DNA of 64,000 nt from Bacillota bacterium (GTDB lineage Bacteria > Bacillota > UBA994): contig WSXW01000002.1 of assembly GCA_009773495.1 (NCBI GenBank), forward strand, positions 62,001-126,000, in the 5' to 3' direction. The notes below the pieces were generated by a model, which saw only the letters and a program-made list of their open reading frames with translations, did not search any database and was not told the origin of the DNA. The translations under genes and the position numbers were made by a program. Shown piece by piece: positions 17,010 to 26,206 of the stretch (the stretch's first letter is position 1; each line of letters begins with the position of its first letter).

Positions 17010-17822
17010 TTACTTTCCAGCTAGTGTAATCATGGCACGCAAGCCCTGAAACGCAGTCACATAGTTGTCGGCTGTATAATCCACAGTGCGCCCGTCAACC
17101 CGTACTGAGCCGGGTAAGAAGTTGGCAGCATCAGCCATGCCAGCGTTTAGAAACTCTAGGCGCATGGTGACCGGCATACCAAATACTAGAGGCTTCACAT
17201 CGCCGCGTTGTCTGAGGGCAGCTTCAGCTTGGTGTCTGATCAGGTCAACTGCTTTGGTGGGGTGCATGTTCTTAGCGCTATATCTCGTGATTGCCTCCTT
17301 CACGGCAGCGACTTGAATGGGACCAAGTATGGACTTGGCCTCTTCGGTTGCGTGCTTATCTCCGGTAACAAAGACAACTGGTATACCAAAATGCCCAGCC
17401 AAACCAGCATTAATGCCGATTTCGCCACAGATTACATCATTAACCCATACAGTGCTCACCACTGCGCCACTAATAGTATGTGACAGAATACCGTGGGAGT
17501 GCATCCGCGCGTGGTAGCCTACAAACATAGCTGCGTCACAGTCTGTAGCAATGCCTTCCATCATCATCATTGGCTTTGGTGTACCTAAGATAACCTGAGC
17601 CTGATGGTGAATGTCGCGGGCGAGGATATTGTTCATTCCTCCATGAGAATCATTTATTACAACTTCTGTAGCACCTGCTGCTAAAGCACCCTCGACTGCT
17701 GCGTTGACTTCATCTGTCATTTGCTTGCGGGCTTCGTCATAGGTCTTTCCACCGTGTCCGGTACTGTCGCTGTTGACTACGCCACAAACACCTTCGATAT
17801 CCACGCTAATAAATACTTTCAT
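17010..17822 (-). CDS. dppA: M55-family D-aminopeptidase
   Basis: 270 residues. 'MKVFISVDIEGVCGV' (metal-binding Asp and Glu), 'VVINDSHGGMNNI', 'YHARMHSHGILSHT' and 'VTGDKHATEEA' match the DppA family: a zinc enzyme removing N-terminal D-amino acids (B. subtilis DppA), acting as a ring-shaped decamer in the cytoplasm. The track starts at 17882, but GAGGAGAGTG precedes ATG 17822, which is the usual family start. It is divergent from the GerMN gene; a probable promoter lies in the shared gap. No dpp permease genes adjoin. Confidence 0.9.
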   Translation of the reverse strand: MKVFISVDIEGVCGVVNSDSTGHGGKTYDEARKQMTDEVNAAVEGALAAGATEVVINDSHGGMNNILARDIHHQAQVILGTPKPMMMMEGIATDCDAAMFVGYHARMHSHGILSHTISGAVVSTVWVNDVICGEIGINAGLAGHFGIPVVFVTGDKHATEEAKSILGPIQVAAVKEAITRYSAKNMHPTKAVDLIRHQAEAALRQRGDVKPLVFGMPVTMRLEFLNAGMADAANFLPGSVRVDGRTVDYTADNYVTAFQGLRAMITLAGK

Positions 17823-17933
17823 TTGGTCACTCTCCTCAAAATAGTCGCTAGTCACTTGTCGCGTGATGTCGGCCATACGCAATCTTTTATTTTTTCCACA
17901 GTCTATCTGTGAATCCTGCTATTAAGGGCGATT

Positions 17934-17963
17934 ATTATACCGGGCAAACCCCAGTGAGTGCCA
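17934..17963 (-). promoter_or_regulatory. Probable sigma-A promoter of dppA
   Basis: On the minus strand TGGCAC, 18 nt, TATAAT, about 110 nt before the dppA start. The -35 is weak but the -10 is consensus. Confidence 0.4.
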
Positions 17964-18033
17964 GAGAGATTTAATCAGTCTGTAACGAGGGCGGTATCTA
18001 TTCAGGTTATAATAGAGCAAGGGGGTGACGAAA

Positions 18034-19008
18034 ATGCGATTTGGGTTGAAATTACTGTCTATCGTGCTGCTCGTATTTTTGGTCACCGTAGGTTGCGTCA
18101 ACACTAATGGCAGGCATATCCCGCCTTCCTTGCTACAGTCAATTTCGATTAATTCGGTGGAATACACAGCTTATGGCGATGCTGGATACGTAACGGTGTT
18201 TGTGCTGGAACGAGCCACAAGCTACTTAGTACCAGTTAGCTTAAGTAAACCAGCAGATGTACAGCCTATTGACTATGCGATTGCCATACTAAACGGGGAT
18301 GTTGAGGTTCCTGGGTTTCGTACTTTTGGGACGGTGCAGGCCAGAATAGAACGCGCCTCGTTTGTCGACGGTTTAGTAACTCTTGAAATGCCGAGCGGTT
18401 TTCAGAGCTGGGTAATGCGGAACCTAGTAGACGAACGGAACTTTGTCCAAGCGACAGTGCTCACCCTGACCGGATTTGTAGATGTAGAGGCTATACAGTT
18501 TTTTTCTAACGGCAGAGAAGTCCATGGTACGGTTTTTGTTTATCCTATGGATAGGCCAATTTTAAGGCCTCAAGTGGTAAACACAGCACCGAGCTCAGGA
18601 CTTAGCGCAATTCTATATGTGCGCCTGCGCAGTGCTAACTTGCTGGTACCTTATACAAAGCTAGTGGAGAGGCGTGATCCACTGTGGGTACTTAATGAAT
18701 TGTTCAAATTTAAAGGCAGCGATAACTTGGTTTCGCCCATACCAGGAACACTTATAGTTAAGGGATTGCGCATTGAGGACGGTACGGCGCTGCTCAATTT
18801 AGACAAAAGCGCGGTAACTCATATTATGCAAGGTGCTTTGGATGAGCAGTTGGTATTAGATGCAATAGTGCATACCCTGCTCGAGTTCTCCGAGATACGG
18901 CAGGTCCAGATATTAATTGACGGTAGAGTATTAGGCCCGCTGAGTACAAATATTGATTTGAGCAGAGCAATCGGCAAGACGCCCATTAACCAGCTTATTA
19001 TTCCATAA
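18034..19008 (+). CDS. GerMN-domain lipoprotein
   Basis: 324 residues. The signal peptide ends in 'LVTVGC' (lipobox). Two GerMN-type domains follow: about 40-160 ('YLVPVSLSKP', 'VDGLVTLEMPSGF') and 185-320 ('IVKGLRIEDGTALLNLDKS', 'LDAIVHTLLEFSEIRQVQILIDGR'). GerMN domains occur in GerM (spore cortex/germination) and in SpoIIQ-channel-like rings. A second, better matching GerM is encoded at 22837, so this is a paralogue. The ATG at 18034 is preferred to the GTG inside GGGGGTG. The following gene is a cell-wall amidase, suggesting a shared envelope role. Confidence 0.78.
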   Translation: MRFGLKLLSIVLLVFLVTVGCVNTNGRHIPPSLLQSISINSVEYTAYGDAGYVTVFVLERATSYLVPVSLSKPADVQPIDYAIAILNGDVEVPGFRTFGTVQARIERASFVDGLVTLEMPSGFQSWVMRNLVDERNFVQATVLTLTGFVDVEAIQFFSNGREVHGTVFVYPMDRPILRPQVVNTAPSSGLSAILYVRLRSANLLVPYTKLVERRDPLWVLNELFKFKGSDNLVSPIPGTLIVKGLRIEDGTALLNLDKSAVTHIMQGALDEQLVLDAIVHTLLEFSEIRQVQILIDGRVLGPLSTNIDLSRAIGKTPINQLIIP

Positions 19009-19063
19009 GATGTATACAATAATGAGTCACCTACGTGGTATCATGAAGCGGGGGTGACTTTAT

Positions 19064-21265
19064 ATGCGTTCACGACTCGTTCAGATAGGTTTAGCTGTGA
19101 TAAGTGCGGTATTATTAATCGGTTGCGGGCGCCAAAGCATTCCGGCGGTAGCTATGGGGGTAAACCTAGGTCAGGCCTTGCGCTCACAGGGTGGGTACTA
19201 CGTGCCATTAGCCACAACGGCAGCCACCATTATGGCACGCGTAGTTGTTGACGCCTCCAATGGCACTATCGAAATGATTTACGATGATGGTTTTCGTAGT
19301 ATGTATTCCACTGATGACGAGAAATTTATCATCAGTGATGGGCTAGCCTACGTTGAGTTGCATGCTGTACCGGCACTACTGGGGTTAGCCGGTAGTGTAA
19401 GTAATCAGGCCCTCAGCCTGGAGTTTGTGCGACCAAACCTGACGGTGCACTTAACAGACCAAGGACTAACCCTTGATGCCACATCGGCGATCAGTTATCA
19501 AGGCACTTGGTCAGACGATGGTCACTATGAGCTTGTGGTACCAGGTGCAGCCGTTGTTGGCGATACGGATAAATCTCTCGACATAAGTTATAGCGCTTTT
19601 ACTCAAGTTAATGTGAGGGTAAGGTCCGGTGACCTATACATTACTTTTAGTGGTTCCCGCGTAGCTGGGTATGAGCCTAGCGTTTACTTCAATTCAGGAC
19701 GAACTAGTGCGATTATTGATTGGCCTAGGCCGCTTGATGCGCCTATTAGTGTTAGTGAATCAGGACGTAATACGTTAGGACTCGTAGTTCCAGAAGGCCG
19801 GGTTGTGGTCGTTTTGCCCGAACCGGAAATTAAAAGTACTCCCACAGTGCGTTTACGCCGACGCGCTGACCTCCGGGCTGGGCCTAGTACTTATTTTCCT
19901 GTGGCAAAGGCCGGGGTTTCTTCTGGATCAGAGGGTACCATGTTGGAGCATACACCAGGGTGGGTTAAGGCAAGCGTACAAGGATATGAAGGCTGGTTTC
20001 GGGATGTAGAGGTGTCTATTAGTGTAAAAAGCCCTAATTTTCCTCTTACCTTGCGTAGCAGCATCAGGCTTACATCAGATGTAGTTGGAGTCATCGCCGC
20101 TAATGCAGACATTGTGCTGCGAGAAAAGGTTGATGGGGGTTACCTGGTCTCAGTTCCAGGGCAAGATATGCAAGGGTATATGCTAGACGGCCAGCTATTT
20201 CTGGACAAGCTGCTTTATTATCGGCCCCGTGGATTGACAAATGTGATTAGATTTGCGATTATGGGGTCTTTGCCTCCTGCCGAGATCCACACCGTGTATA
20301 GCATATTCCAAATTGCCGACATAGTTGTACATGAGGGCAGCACCATTTTTACAGTGTCTGTGCCGACGCTCATGAATCTGCATCTAGAACAGCAAGGTCC
20401 AAGTCTTAGTATTGCAGCAGGTATAGTACTAGATAGTGTTGATATTACCGAGGTGGCCAGCGGGCAACAACTCGCCTTTAACGTAGACGGAGCACATGAG
20501 CTTTATGTCAGTCGCACATTAACTGGGCTAATCATAACGCTGCCGTATGCCTCCTTAAGTTCGAGTTTTATGCAGCCTTCACCCACTGGCGCTATAACTG
20601 CAATAACAGTGGTTCAGCAGGCAGGCGGCGTTGAGCTCGCAGTGACCCTGCAGAGCCCGCTAGCCTACAGGATTTACGATTCACGCTTGGTCACCGTCAT
20701 GTCTTCTCACATAGCAGGGAAAACTATAGTGATTGACCCGGGCCATGGAGGGCGAGACCCCGGTGCGATCGGCAAGCTGGGCTGGAATGAGAAGGATTAT
20801 ACGCTAGATATTGCATTGCTTCTTGCCAGCGAACTAAAGAGGATGGGCGCGCTCCCCATATTGACTCATGAGGGCATTGCGCCAGAAAAAAAGGTTATGA
20901 ATGAGGAACGCCTATTGATAATTAATCAGCTTCAGAATGACCTCTTCGTGAGCATTCATTTAAATGCTTTTAGCATGTCGAGCTTAGGGGGCGCTGAAAC
21001 TTATTATAGGAATAGTGAGGAGAACCTGCGGCTAGCAAGACTTCTTCAGAATGGCATGGCAAACGCAGGGCTACGCAATCGGAGGGTCATTGATAATCAA
21101 ACTCTAGCGCTGCTACGGAGGGGGCAACCTCCGGGGGTTTTGTTAGAGGTTGCCTATATAACCAATCCAGACGATGAACGTCTGCTCAAAGACGTGAGTC
21201 GCAGAAAAAAACTGGCGGCTGAGCTCGCTGAAGCTATTGAAGCTTTTTTTGCTAGCCATAAATGA
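19064..21265 (+). CDS. Large lipoprotein N-acetylmuramoyl-L-alanine amidase
   Basis: 733 residues. Signal with lipobox 'VLLIGCG'. Residues ~30-230 form an AMIN/copper-amine-oxidase-like beta region; two SH3-like units lie at ~265-375 ('RLRRRADLRAGPSTYFP', 'LTLRSSIRLTSDVVG'); more beta structure follows to ~545. Then an Amidase_3 domain: 'VIDPGHGGRDPG' (Zn His ~557), 'GWNEKDYTLD' (Zn Glu), 'VSIHLNAF' (Zn His), 'LLEVAYITNP' (catalytic Glu). Removes stem peptides from MurNAc at the cell surface. GGGGGTGAC site before ATG. It is 55 nt after the GerMN gene. Confidence 0.88.
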   Translation: MRSRLVQIGLAVISAVLLIGCGRQSIPAVAMGVNLGQALRSQGGYYVPLATTAATIMARVVVDASNGTIEMIYDDGFRSMYSTDDEKFIISDGLAYVELHAVPALLGLAGSVSNQALSLEFVRPNLTVHLTDQGLTLDATSAISYQGTWSDDGHYELVVPGAAVVGDTDKSLDISYSAFTQVNVRVRSGDLYITFSGSRVAGYEPSVYFNSGRTSAIIDWPRPLDAPISVSESGRNTLGLVVPEGRVVVVLPEPEIKSTPTVRLRRRADLRAGPSTYFPVAKAGVSSGSEGTMLEHTPGWVKASVQGYEGWFRDVEVSISVKSPNFPLTLRSSIRLTSDVVGVIAANADIVLREKVDGGYLVSVPGQDMQGYMLDGQLFLDKLLYYRPRGLTNVIRFAIMGSLPPAEIHTVYSIFQIADIVVHEGSTIFTVSVPTLMNLHLEQQGPSLSIAAGIVLDSVDITEVASGQQLAFNVDGAHELYVSRTLTGLIITLPYASLSSSFMQPSPTGAITAITVVQQAGGVELAVTLQSPLAYRIYDSRLVTVMSSHIAGKTIVIDPGHGGRDPGAIGKLGWNEKDYTLDIALLLASELKRMGALPILTHEGIAPEKKVMNEERLLIINQLQNDLFVSIHLNAFSMSSLGGAETYYRNSEENLRLARLLQNGMANAGLRNRRVIDNQTLALLRRGQPPGVLLEVAYITNPDDERLLKDVSRRKKLAAELAEAIEAFFASHK

Positions 21266-21303
21266 CCGTATTTTCTGATTATAAGTTAAAAGAGTGAGGT
21301 ATA

Positions 21304-21332
21304 TTGACGGGAGCACTAAGTTCTGGTAAACT
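21304..21332 (+). promoter_or_regulatory. Sigma-A promoter of the MarR gene
   Basis: TTGACG, 17-nt spacer, TAAACT. Both boxes are one or two changes from consensus. It lies 59 nt before the start codon. Confidence 0.7.
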
Positions 21333-21338
21333 TTACGT

Positions 21339-21359
21339 GATATTCGATAGTCGAAATAT
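21339..21359 (+). promoter_or_regulatory. Imperfect palindrome, candidate MarR operator
   Basis: GATATTCGATAGTCGAAATAT: near-perfect inverted repeat (ATATTCGA / TCGAAATAT with one extra A) starting about 7 nt after the -10 box, so it covers the transcription start. A typical place for autorepression by the encoded MarR protein; this is inference. Confidence 0.5.
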
Positions 21360-21391
21360 GGCGAGGAAAATTATAAGGGGGGAAAACGAAC

Positions 21392-21844
21392 ATGGTAGAG
21401 TTTGAAAATCACGTCGAGGACGTTGAAAGACTAATAAGGACCGTCAGTGCTATCATTAAGAAGAGGGGTCGCGAAATCTTAGCAGATTTTGATATTACTC
21501 CTCCTCAGTTTAACGCTTTGCTCACTCTTATCCAGTCAGGCAGCCTAACTATTGGCGAGCTAGGTGAACGCATGTATTTAGCATGTAGTACCGCTACGGA
21601 CTTGGTAGACCGTATGGAGCGTAATGGGTTAGTTGCACGCGAGCGTGATACTAACGATCGTCGGGTTATCCGACTAAAGGTTTTGGAACGTGGCCATCAA
21701 ATGCTAGACGAGGTTATGATGGCACGTAAGCGCTATCTCTCTAGCGTTTTAGAAAAAATCTCTGGAGACGAGATTAAGGCAATGATAGTAGCGTTGGTTC
21801 ATTTATCTGAACTTATGACTCAAGAAGAAGTGGCACAAGATTAG
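21392..21844 (+). CDS. MarR-family regulator (YsmB-like)
   Basis: 150 residues with a winged helix: recognition region 'LTIGELGERMYLACSTATDLVDRMERNGLVARERDTNDRR' and wing 'RVIRLKVLERG'. 'DITPPQFNALLTLIQSG' is the usual MarR N-terminal helix. In B. subtilis a MarR homologue (ysmB) lies beside racE-gerM-rph, as here, so this is probably the orthologue. Own promoter with a palindrome over the start site suggests autoregulation; GGGGGGAAAA ribosome site. A terminator follows at once, so murI needs a separate or read-through promoter. Confidence 0.88.
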   Translation: MVEFENHVEDVERLIRTVSAIIKKRGREILADFDITPPQFNALLTLIQSGSLTIGELGERMYLACSTATDLVDRMERNGLVARERDTNDRRVIRLKVLERGHQMLDEVMMARKRYLSSVLEKISGDEIKAMIVALVHLSELMTQEEVAQD

Positions 21845-21866
21845 CCTGCGAGAGCAGGCTTTTTCT
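21843..21866 (+). terminator. Terminator of the MarR gene
   Basis: AGCCTGC-GAGA-GCAGGCT followed by TTTTTC; the stem overlaps the stop codon. Confidence 0.88.
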
Positions 21867-21968
21867 GTATGAACCCAGGAGGCTCGGGTAAGGTATTAAG
21901 GGGAAATGAGACCACGTACCAATAAGCAGCATATGATATAGCATCTTTGTTTTGAGGCGGTGCACATC

Positions 21969-22781
21969 TTGAGCGCAATTGGATTATTTGATTCCGGTGT
22001 GGGTGGATTGTCAGTTCTAAGAAGACTGTTGCAGGCAATGCCAGGTAGAGACTACAGGTATTTTGCAGATTCATTTCACATGCCTTATGGTTCTAGGTCA
22101 ACTGAGAATATCGAGAATATAGTTATGGCAATATGTGATTTTTTGATAGGTCAGGGATGTAAGGCTATAGTTATGGCCTGCAATACATCATCCGCCTTAG
22201 CCTTAGCTAAAGTACGTGGGCGGTACGATATCCCCATTATAGGTGTGCTTGAACCGGGTGCACGCGCGGCAGTTAATGCTACCCGCAACGGGAAGATAGG
22301 TGTCATGGCAACCGAAGGCACGGTTCGTTCAGGGGCCTACCTGCGGGCGGTGCATTGGCTTCGCACAGATTGTATAGTGTACAGTCAGCCATGCCCTAAG
22401 CTAGCTCCTCTCGTTGAACGTGGTCATTTTGGTGGCTCAGAAGTAATGTCGGCCTTGACGGAATATGTACCACCCTTGTTAGCACAAGGGGTTGACACTA
22501 TTGTCATGGGTTGCACACACTATCCCTTCTTGTATGAAGCGATTGCAAAGTTGTTACCGCCAGGAGTATGTATAGTTGACCCAGCCCTAGAGACGGTGTC
22601 CGAGGTAATGGCTATACTCGGTGCAACGCCTTTAGCGGGTGCAACCAACCTCTCTTTTTACGCCTCGGGATCTGTCGAAGACTTTATGAGAGTGGGTAGA
22701 GGGCTGATTGGTGTTGTACCAAACGCTCAGAAAGTATATTTTCGGGAACATCCGACCGGATTAACTGTCGAGCTCGAATAA
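21969..22781 (+). CDS. murI: Glutamate racemase
   Basis: 270 residues. Converts L- to D-glutamate for peptidoglycan. Both catalytic Cys motifs are present: 'MACNTSSA' and 'VMGCTHYPF'; also 'GLFDSGVGGLSV' at the N-terminus and 'IGVLEPGARAA'. The ORF track starts at GTG 21960, but GAGGCGGTG is best spaced to TTG 21969, and 'SAIGLFDSG' is the normal start. Fits the conserved order marR-racE-gerM-rph. The next gene follows after 55 nt. Confidence 0.93.
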   Translation: MSAIGLFDSGVGGLSVLRRLLQAMPGRDYRYFADSFHMPYGSRSTENIENIVMAICDFLIGQGCKAIVMACNTSSALALAKVRGRYDIPIIGVLEPGARAAVNATRNGKIGVMATEGTVRSGAYLRAVHWLRTDCIVYSQPCPKLAPLVERGHFGGSEVMSALTEYVPPLLAQGVDTIVMGCTHYPFLYEAIAKLLPPGVCIVDPALETVSEVMAILGATPLAGATNLSFYASGSVEDFMRVGRGLIGVVPNAQKVYFREHPTGLTVELE

Positions 22782-22836
22782 GCAAGTCTATCCTCGCATA
22801 TCCATGTATGGAAAATGAAACGCGAGGAGGCTCTCC

Positions 22837-23892
22837 ATGAATAATAGAAGGCTTGTGAGACTGCTAGCTTTAGTTGTGCTAATTGCGTTGTCTGCCTCTT
22901 TGTTGGTAGGCTGTTTACCCTGGCCTTTTAAGAAAAACTCAACAACAGTACTTACTCCCGGAGTGGAGATACGCATAGGCAGCTTTATTCCAATATCGTT
23001 GCCAGTCATGAATGCTGCTCAAGCGCATCAGCGCACGTTGTGGGTGTGGGATCATACTAAAAAATACGTTGTTCCTTTTGTATTGAGTGTTCCCAAGGTT
23101 GACGGCGTGGCTCGTGAAGCTATTAACCGCATTATAGACTCACCGGTTAATAGGCAATCCATTGGCAGTACTGGGCTGAAACTGCCACTGCCAGAAGGTA
23201 CAGCCGTCAGAGGATTGACGATTCGAGACGGGTTAGCTAAGGTTGATTTTAGCGAGGAGTTTCTTCGCTACTCGACCGCTAGGGAGAAGCTCGTGGTCGA
23301 TGCCGTAGTCTTAACACTAACCGAATTTCCCAATGTAGACCAGGTTCAAATTATGGTTGGGGGCAAGACAATTCCTAAGCTTCCCGGTGGCACAGACCTT
23401 GATAAGCCTATTCGCAGATCTAATATAAAGATCAACCCTGAGGCCGCGACTAGCATGTCTAGCCAAGGTACGCCGGTAACCCTGTATTTTAGTGCCGTTA
23501 GCACTGAGAACTATATTTACTTCGTGCCAGTAACACGGAGCATTGCCAATACAGATAACGTGCTAGTGGCAGTAGTTAACGAGCTAATTGCGGGTCCTGC
23601 AGAGGGCAGCGGTCTGCTCCGTGACGTGCCTGCAACAGCGAAGGTTAAGAGCGCCAGACTCAGTGCGATGAGGGTCGCAGAGCTTGACCTGACCGCTGAA
23701 ATCTACAATTTCGGAAAGGGAGCCATTGCCGAAATGGCAATGCTTGGTTCGATTATTCTCGCCTTAACAGAGCAGAAGGACGTAACTGGTGTCAAAATAA
23801 CAGTTGACGGTAAAACACCTATAATGCCCGCGGGAACAGATGTAAGCAAACCCGTACTTAGACCAATGTTCGTTAATCCATTTATTTTTTAG
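22837..23892 (+). CDS. gerM: GerM-like lipoprotein with two GerMN domains
   Basis: 351 residues. Signal peptide with lipobox 'LLVGC'. Two GerMN units: ~60-190 ('TLWVWDHTKKYVVPFVLSVP', 'VRGLTIRDGLAKVDFSEEF') and ~210-345 ('YIYFVPVTRSIANTDN', 'AMRVAELDLTAEIYNF'). GerM of B. subtilis is needed for normal sporulation/germination and lies between racE and rph, as here. The 5' flank can form CCTCGC/GCGAGG pairing over the ribosome site (weak). A terminator follows. Confidence 0.87.
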   Translation: MNNRRLVRLLALVVLIALSASLLVGCLPWPFKKNSTTVLTPGVEIRIGSFIPISLPVMNAAQAHQRTLWVWDHTKKYVVPFVLSVPKVDGVAREAINRIIDSPVNRQSIGSTGLKLPLPEGTAVRGLTIRDGLAKVDFSEEFLRYSTAREKLVVDAVVLTLTEFPNVDQVQIMVGGKTIPKLPGGTDLDKPIRRSNIKINPEAATSMSSQGTPVTLYFSAVSTENYIYFVPVTRSIANTDNVLVAVVNELIAGPAEGSGLLRDVPATAKVKSARLSAMRVAELDLTAEIYNFGKGAIAEMAMLGSIILALTEQKDVTGVKITVDGKTPIMPAGTDVSKPVLRPMFVNPFIF

Positions 23893-23899
23893 CCTGTAC

Positions 23900-23921
23900 C
23901 GGCGGTTAACCGCCGTTTTTC
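23900..23921 (+). terminator. Terminator of gerM
   Basis: CGGCGG-TTAA-CCGCCG followed by TTTTTC. Confidence 0.88.
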
Positions 23922-23955
23922 TTGAAAAAGTCATGGACAAGTAAGGAGGATGCCA

Positions 23956-24726
23956 ATGCGAGTTGACGGAAGACAGCCACAGCAGTTGAGGACAGTGACG
24001 TTTACTAGAGGATTTATAAGTTCTGCCGATGGTTCCGTGTTAGTGGAAATGGGTAGAACTCGTGTCATTTGCACAATCTCTGTAGAGGATAAGGTCCCGC
24101 CCTTTATGAAGAACATGGGCAAGGGCTGGGTTACTGCGGAGTATGCCATGCTACCGAGAGCAACCCAAGTGCGCACACCAAGGGAGAGCACCAAGGGCCG
24201 AGTGGGTGGTCGCACCTATGAGATACAGCGCCTTATCGGCAGAGCGCTGCGTTCTGTTGTAGACTTAGAGGCCATAGGGGAGCGAACAATTTGGGTGGAC
24301 TGCGACGTTATTGAGGCAGATGGTGGAACTCGCACGGCCTCTATTACGGGTGCATTTGTAGCACTGTGTGACGCCATGCATAAGCTATATGTGCAGGGGT
24401 TAGTAAAGAAATTCCCTGTGACAAGTTTTCTGGCGGCTGTTAGCGTGGGAGTGGTAGAAGGCGTCTCGCTGCTTGATTTGTTTTATCCGGAAGATTCTGC
24501 GGCAGATGTAGATATGAACGTAGTGATGACCGGGGATGGCAGATTCGTCGAAGTCCAGGGCACCGGAGAAGAGGCCACATTTAGCCGCGAAGAATTAGCG
24601 GAGCTCCTAAAGTTAGCGGAGCAGGGCATTACACAATTAATAGCCATGCAAAAGCAAGTATTGGGAGAAATCGCAGATTTAGTTGGAGGGGCACATGGAG
24701 AGAATAGTGCTGGCCAGCACAAATAA
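23956..24726 (+). CDS. rph: Ribonuclease PH
   Basis: 256 residues, full length. '[12 protein letters not shown]', '[12 protein letters not shown]', '[17 protein letters not shown]', '[16 protein letters not shown]' (phosphate-binding) and '[23 protein letters not shown]' are all present. A 3'-5' phosphorolytic exonuclease that trims tRNA 3' ends. The ATG at 23956 has AAGGAGG at 6 nt, better than the ATG at 23950. rdgB overlaps it by 32 nt. Confidence 0.94.
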   Translation: MRVDGRQPQQLRTVTFTRGFISSADGSVLVEMGRTRVICTISVEDKVPPFMKNMGKGWVTAEYAMLPRATQVRTPRESTKGRVGGRTYEIQRLIGRALRSVVDLEAIGERTIWVDCDVIEADGGTRTASITGAFVALCDAMHKLYVQGLVKKFPVTSFLAAVSVGVVEGVSLLDLFYPEDSAADVDMNVVMTGDGRFVEVQGTGEEATFSREELAELLKLAEQGITQLIAMQKQVLGEIADLVGGAHGENSAGQHK

Positions 24727-25288
24727 AGGTAAGCTAAGGGAATTTGGAGACGCCTTTAACGCCTTAGGAATCGAGGTTGCATCCATAGGCCAGTACATTT
24801 CAGGGTGGGACGTCGAAGAGAATGGCGCAACATTCTATGCAAATGCTCAAATCAAGGCCGAGGCGGCAATGGAAATGACGGGCCTACCCTCCTTAGCGGA
24901 CGATTCTGGGCTATCGGTGTATTACATGGGGGGCGCGCCCGGAGTTTATTCTCAGCGTTATGCAGGCGAAAATTCTACCGATCAACTGAATAACGAGCTA
25001 TTATTAGACCGACTAGCGTATGCAAAAAACTATCGGCAGGCACACTTCACTGCAGTGCTAGCTTATGCGGCGCCAGGTGCTGTAACCCACTTTGCCTTAG
25101 GCAGATTATACGGCAGCATAACTACTGCACCGCGCGGTGACGCTGGGTTCGGGTATGATCCCCTCTTTGAAATCCGCGGCAGCACAAAGACGCTAGCGGA
25201 GATTACGCTTGAGGAAAAAAATAGGATTAGTCATCGAGCGCTGGCATTGCGTTCATTGTTCAAAGCTTGTGGTGCGTTCCGTGGCTAA
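24695..25288 (+). CDS. rdgB: XTP/dITP diphosphatase (Ham1/RdgB family)
   Basis: 197 residues. '[12 protein letters not shown]' (nucleotide-binding), 'LADDSGLSV' (metal site), '[12 protein letters not shown]' and '[11 protein letters not shown]' are hallmarks. Removes non-canonical purine nucleotides (ITP, XTP) from the pool. Orthologue of ysnA, next to rph as in Bacillus. GGAGGGG precedes ATG 24695 within the end of rph. Confidence 0.92.
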   Translation: MERIVLASTNKGKLREFGDAFNALGIEVASIGQYISGWDVEENGATFYANAQIKAEAAMEMTGLPSLADDSGLSVYYMGGAPGVYSQRYAGENSTDQLNNELLLDRLAYAKNYRQAHFTAVLAYAAPGAVTHFALGRLYGSITTAPRGDAGFGYDPLFEIRGSTKTLAEITLEEKNRISHRALALRSLFKACGAFRG

Positions 25289-25775
25289 ATTGGTGCGAAT
25301 AGGCGTTCTCAGCGATTCTCATGGTGATTTCCCGTCGCTCGAGGGAGCTTTGTCAATTATGGGAGAAATTGACTTTGTTTTACATGCTGGAGACTATTTG
25401 CGCGACAGCATGCGCCTATCTCGGGTGCTTACCATACCTGTCATTGGAGTAGCGGGAAACTGTGATACCTTGCATCATCCTACTGAAGAAATAATAGAAC
25501 TAGGTGGGCAGCGTTTTTTTATTGCGCATGGTCATCACCACGGAGTCAAGGCAGATACGTCCGGCATAATTCATGCTGCGCGCCGTCATAGAGTGGATGT
25601 AGCAATTTACGGGCATACTCATGTGCCAGCACTTTTCGTCCAGTATGGCATCTTGTTTCTAAATCCCGGGTCAACCTCTGCCGGCCGCAAAGGCACGACA
25701 AGTAGTTGTGCAATATTAACTATTGAGGACACGCGAGTTGACGCAGCATTTTTAACACTCAAAAATGCCAAATAG
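25281..25775 (+). CDS. MJ0936/YfcE-family metallophosphoesterase (YsnB-like)
   Basis: 164 residues. 'GVLSDSHGD' (metal D and H), 'HAGDYLRD', 'GNCD', 'AHGHHHG' and 'YGHTHVP' are the calcineurin-like phosphoesterase motifs. YfcE-type enzymes act on phosphodiesters in vitro; the natural substrate is unclear. The GTG at 25281 overlaps the rdgB stop; GTG 25293 or TTG 25290 are possible too. Orthologue of ysnB, last gene of the conserved block. Confidence 0.87.
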   Translation: MAKLVRIGVLSDSHGDFPSLEGALSIMGEIDFVLHAGDYLRDSMRLSRVLTIPVIGVAGNCDTLHHPTEEIIELGGQRFFIAHGHHHGVKADTSGIIHAARRHRVDVAIYGHTHVPALFVQYGILFLNPGSTSAGRKGTTSSCAILTIEDTRVDAAFLTLKNAK

Positions 25776-25781
25776 AGCACA

Positions 25782-25809
25782 TTGATATTTTCGCGTGACA
25801 TGGTACAAT
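25782..25809 (+). promoter_or_regulatory. Sigma-A promoter of tRNA-Arg(UCU)
   Basis: TTGATA, 16-nt spacer, TACAAT, ending 14 nt before the tRNA. Confidence 0.65.
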
Positions 25810-25822
25810 ATTAAATGCGTGT

Positions 25823-25898
<76 letters not shown>

Positions 25899-25966
25899 TT
25901 TTACTAGAAGTTTGAGGTTGGATGTTGGAACTTGATACCTAGCGGCTGGACCCCAAGAACTGCTCA

Positions 25967-25995
25967 TTGCAACGCGCAAGTATTTCTGTTAATAT
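25967..25995 (+). promoter_or_regulatory. Probable sigma-A promoter of the second and third tRNAs
   Basis: TTGCAA, 17 nt, TAATAT, 18 nt before tRNA-His. Confidence 0.5.
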
Positions 25996-26012
25996 TAAGT
26001 TCGCGCTAACAT

Positions 26013-26090
26013 GGTGGATATAGCTCAGGTGGTTAGAGCACCAGATTGTGGCTCTGGGGGCCGTGGGTTCGAGTCCCATTATCCACCCCA
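26013..26090 (+). tRNA. tRNA-His (anticodon GUG)
   Basis: Acceptor GTGGATA/TATCCAC with the extra G-1 opposite C73 that marks tRNA-His; anticodon loop TTGTGGC; T arm GTGGG-TTCGAGT-CCCAT; encoded CCA. Confidence 0.95.
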
Positions 26091-26096
26091 TTTTAT

Positions 26097-26173
26097 GCGC
26101 CCGTAGCTCAGCTGGATAGAGTAACGGACTACGAATCCGGGGGTCGCAGGTTCAAATCCTGCCGGGCGCGCCA
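26097..26173 (+). tRNA. tRNA-Arg (anticodon ACG)
   Basis: Acceptor GCGCCCG/CGGGCGC, anticodon loop CTACGAA, T arm GCAGG-TTCAAAT-CCTGC, encoded CCA. The ACG anticodon would be read as ICG after deamination. Confidence 0.95.
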
Positions 26174-26206
26174 TAAAACAGCCAAGGCCACGCGAGATTC
26201 GATTGT

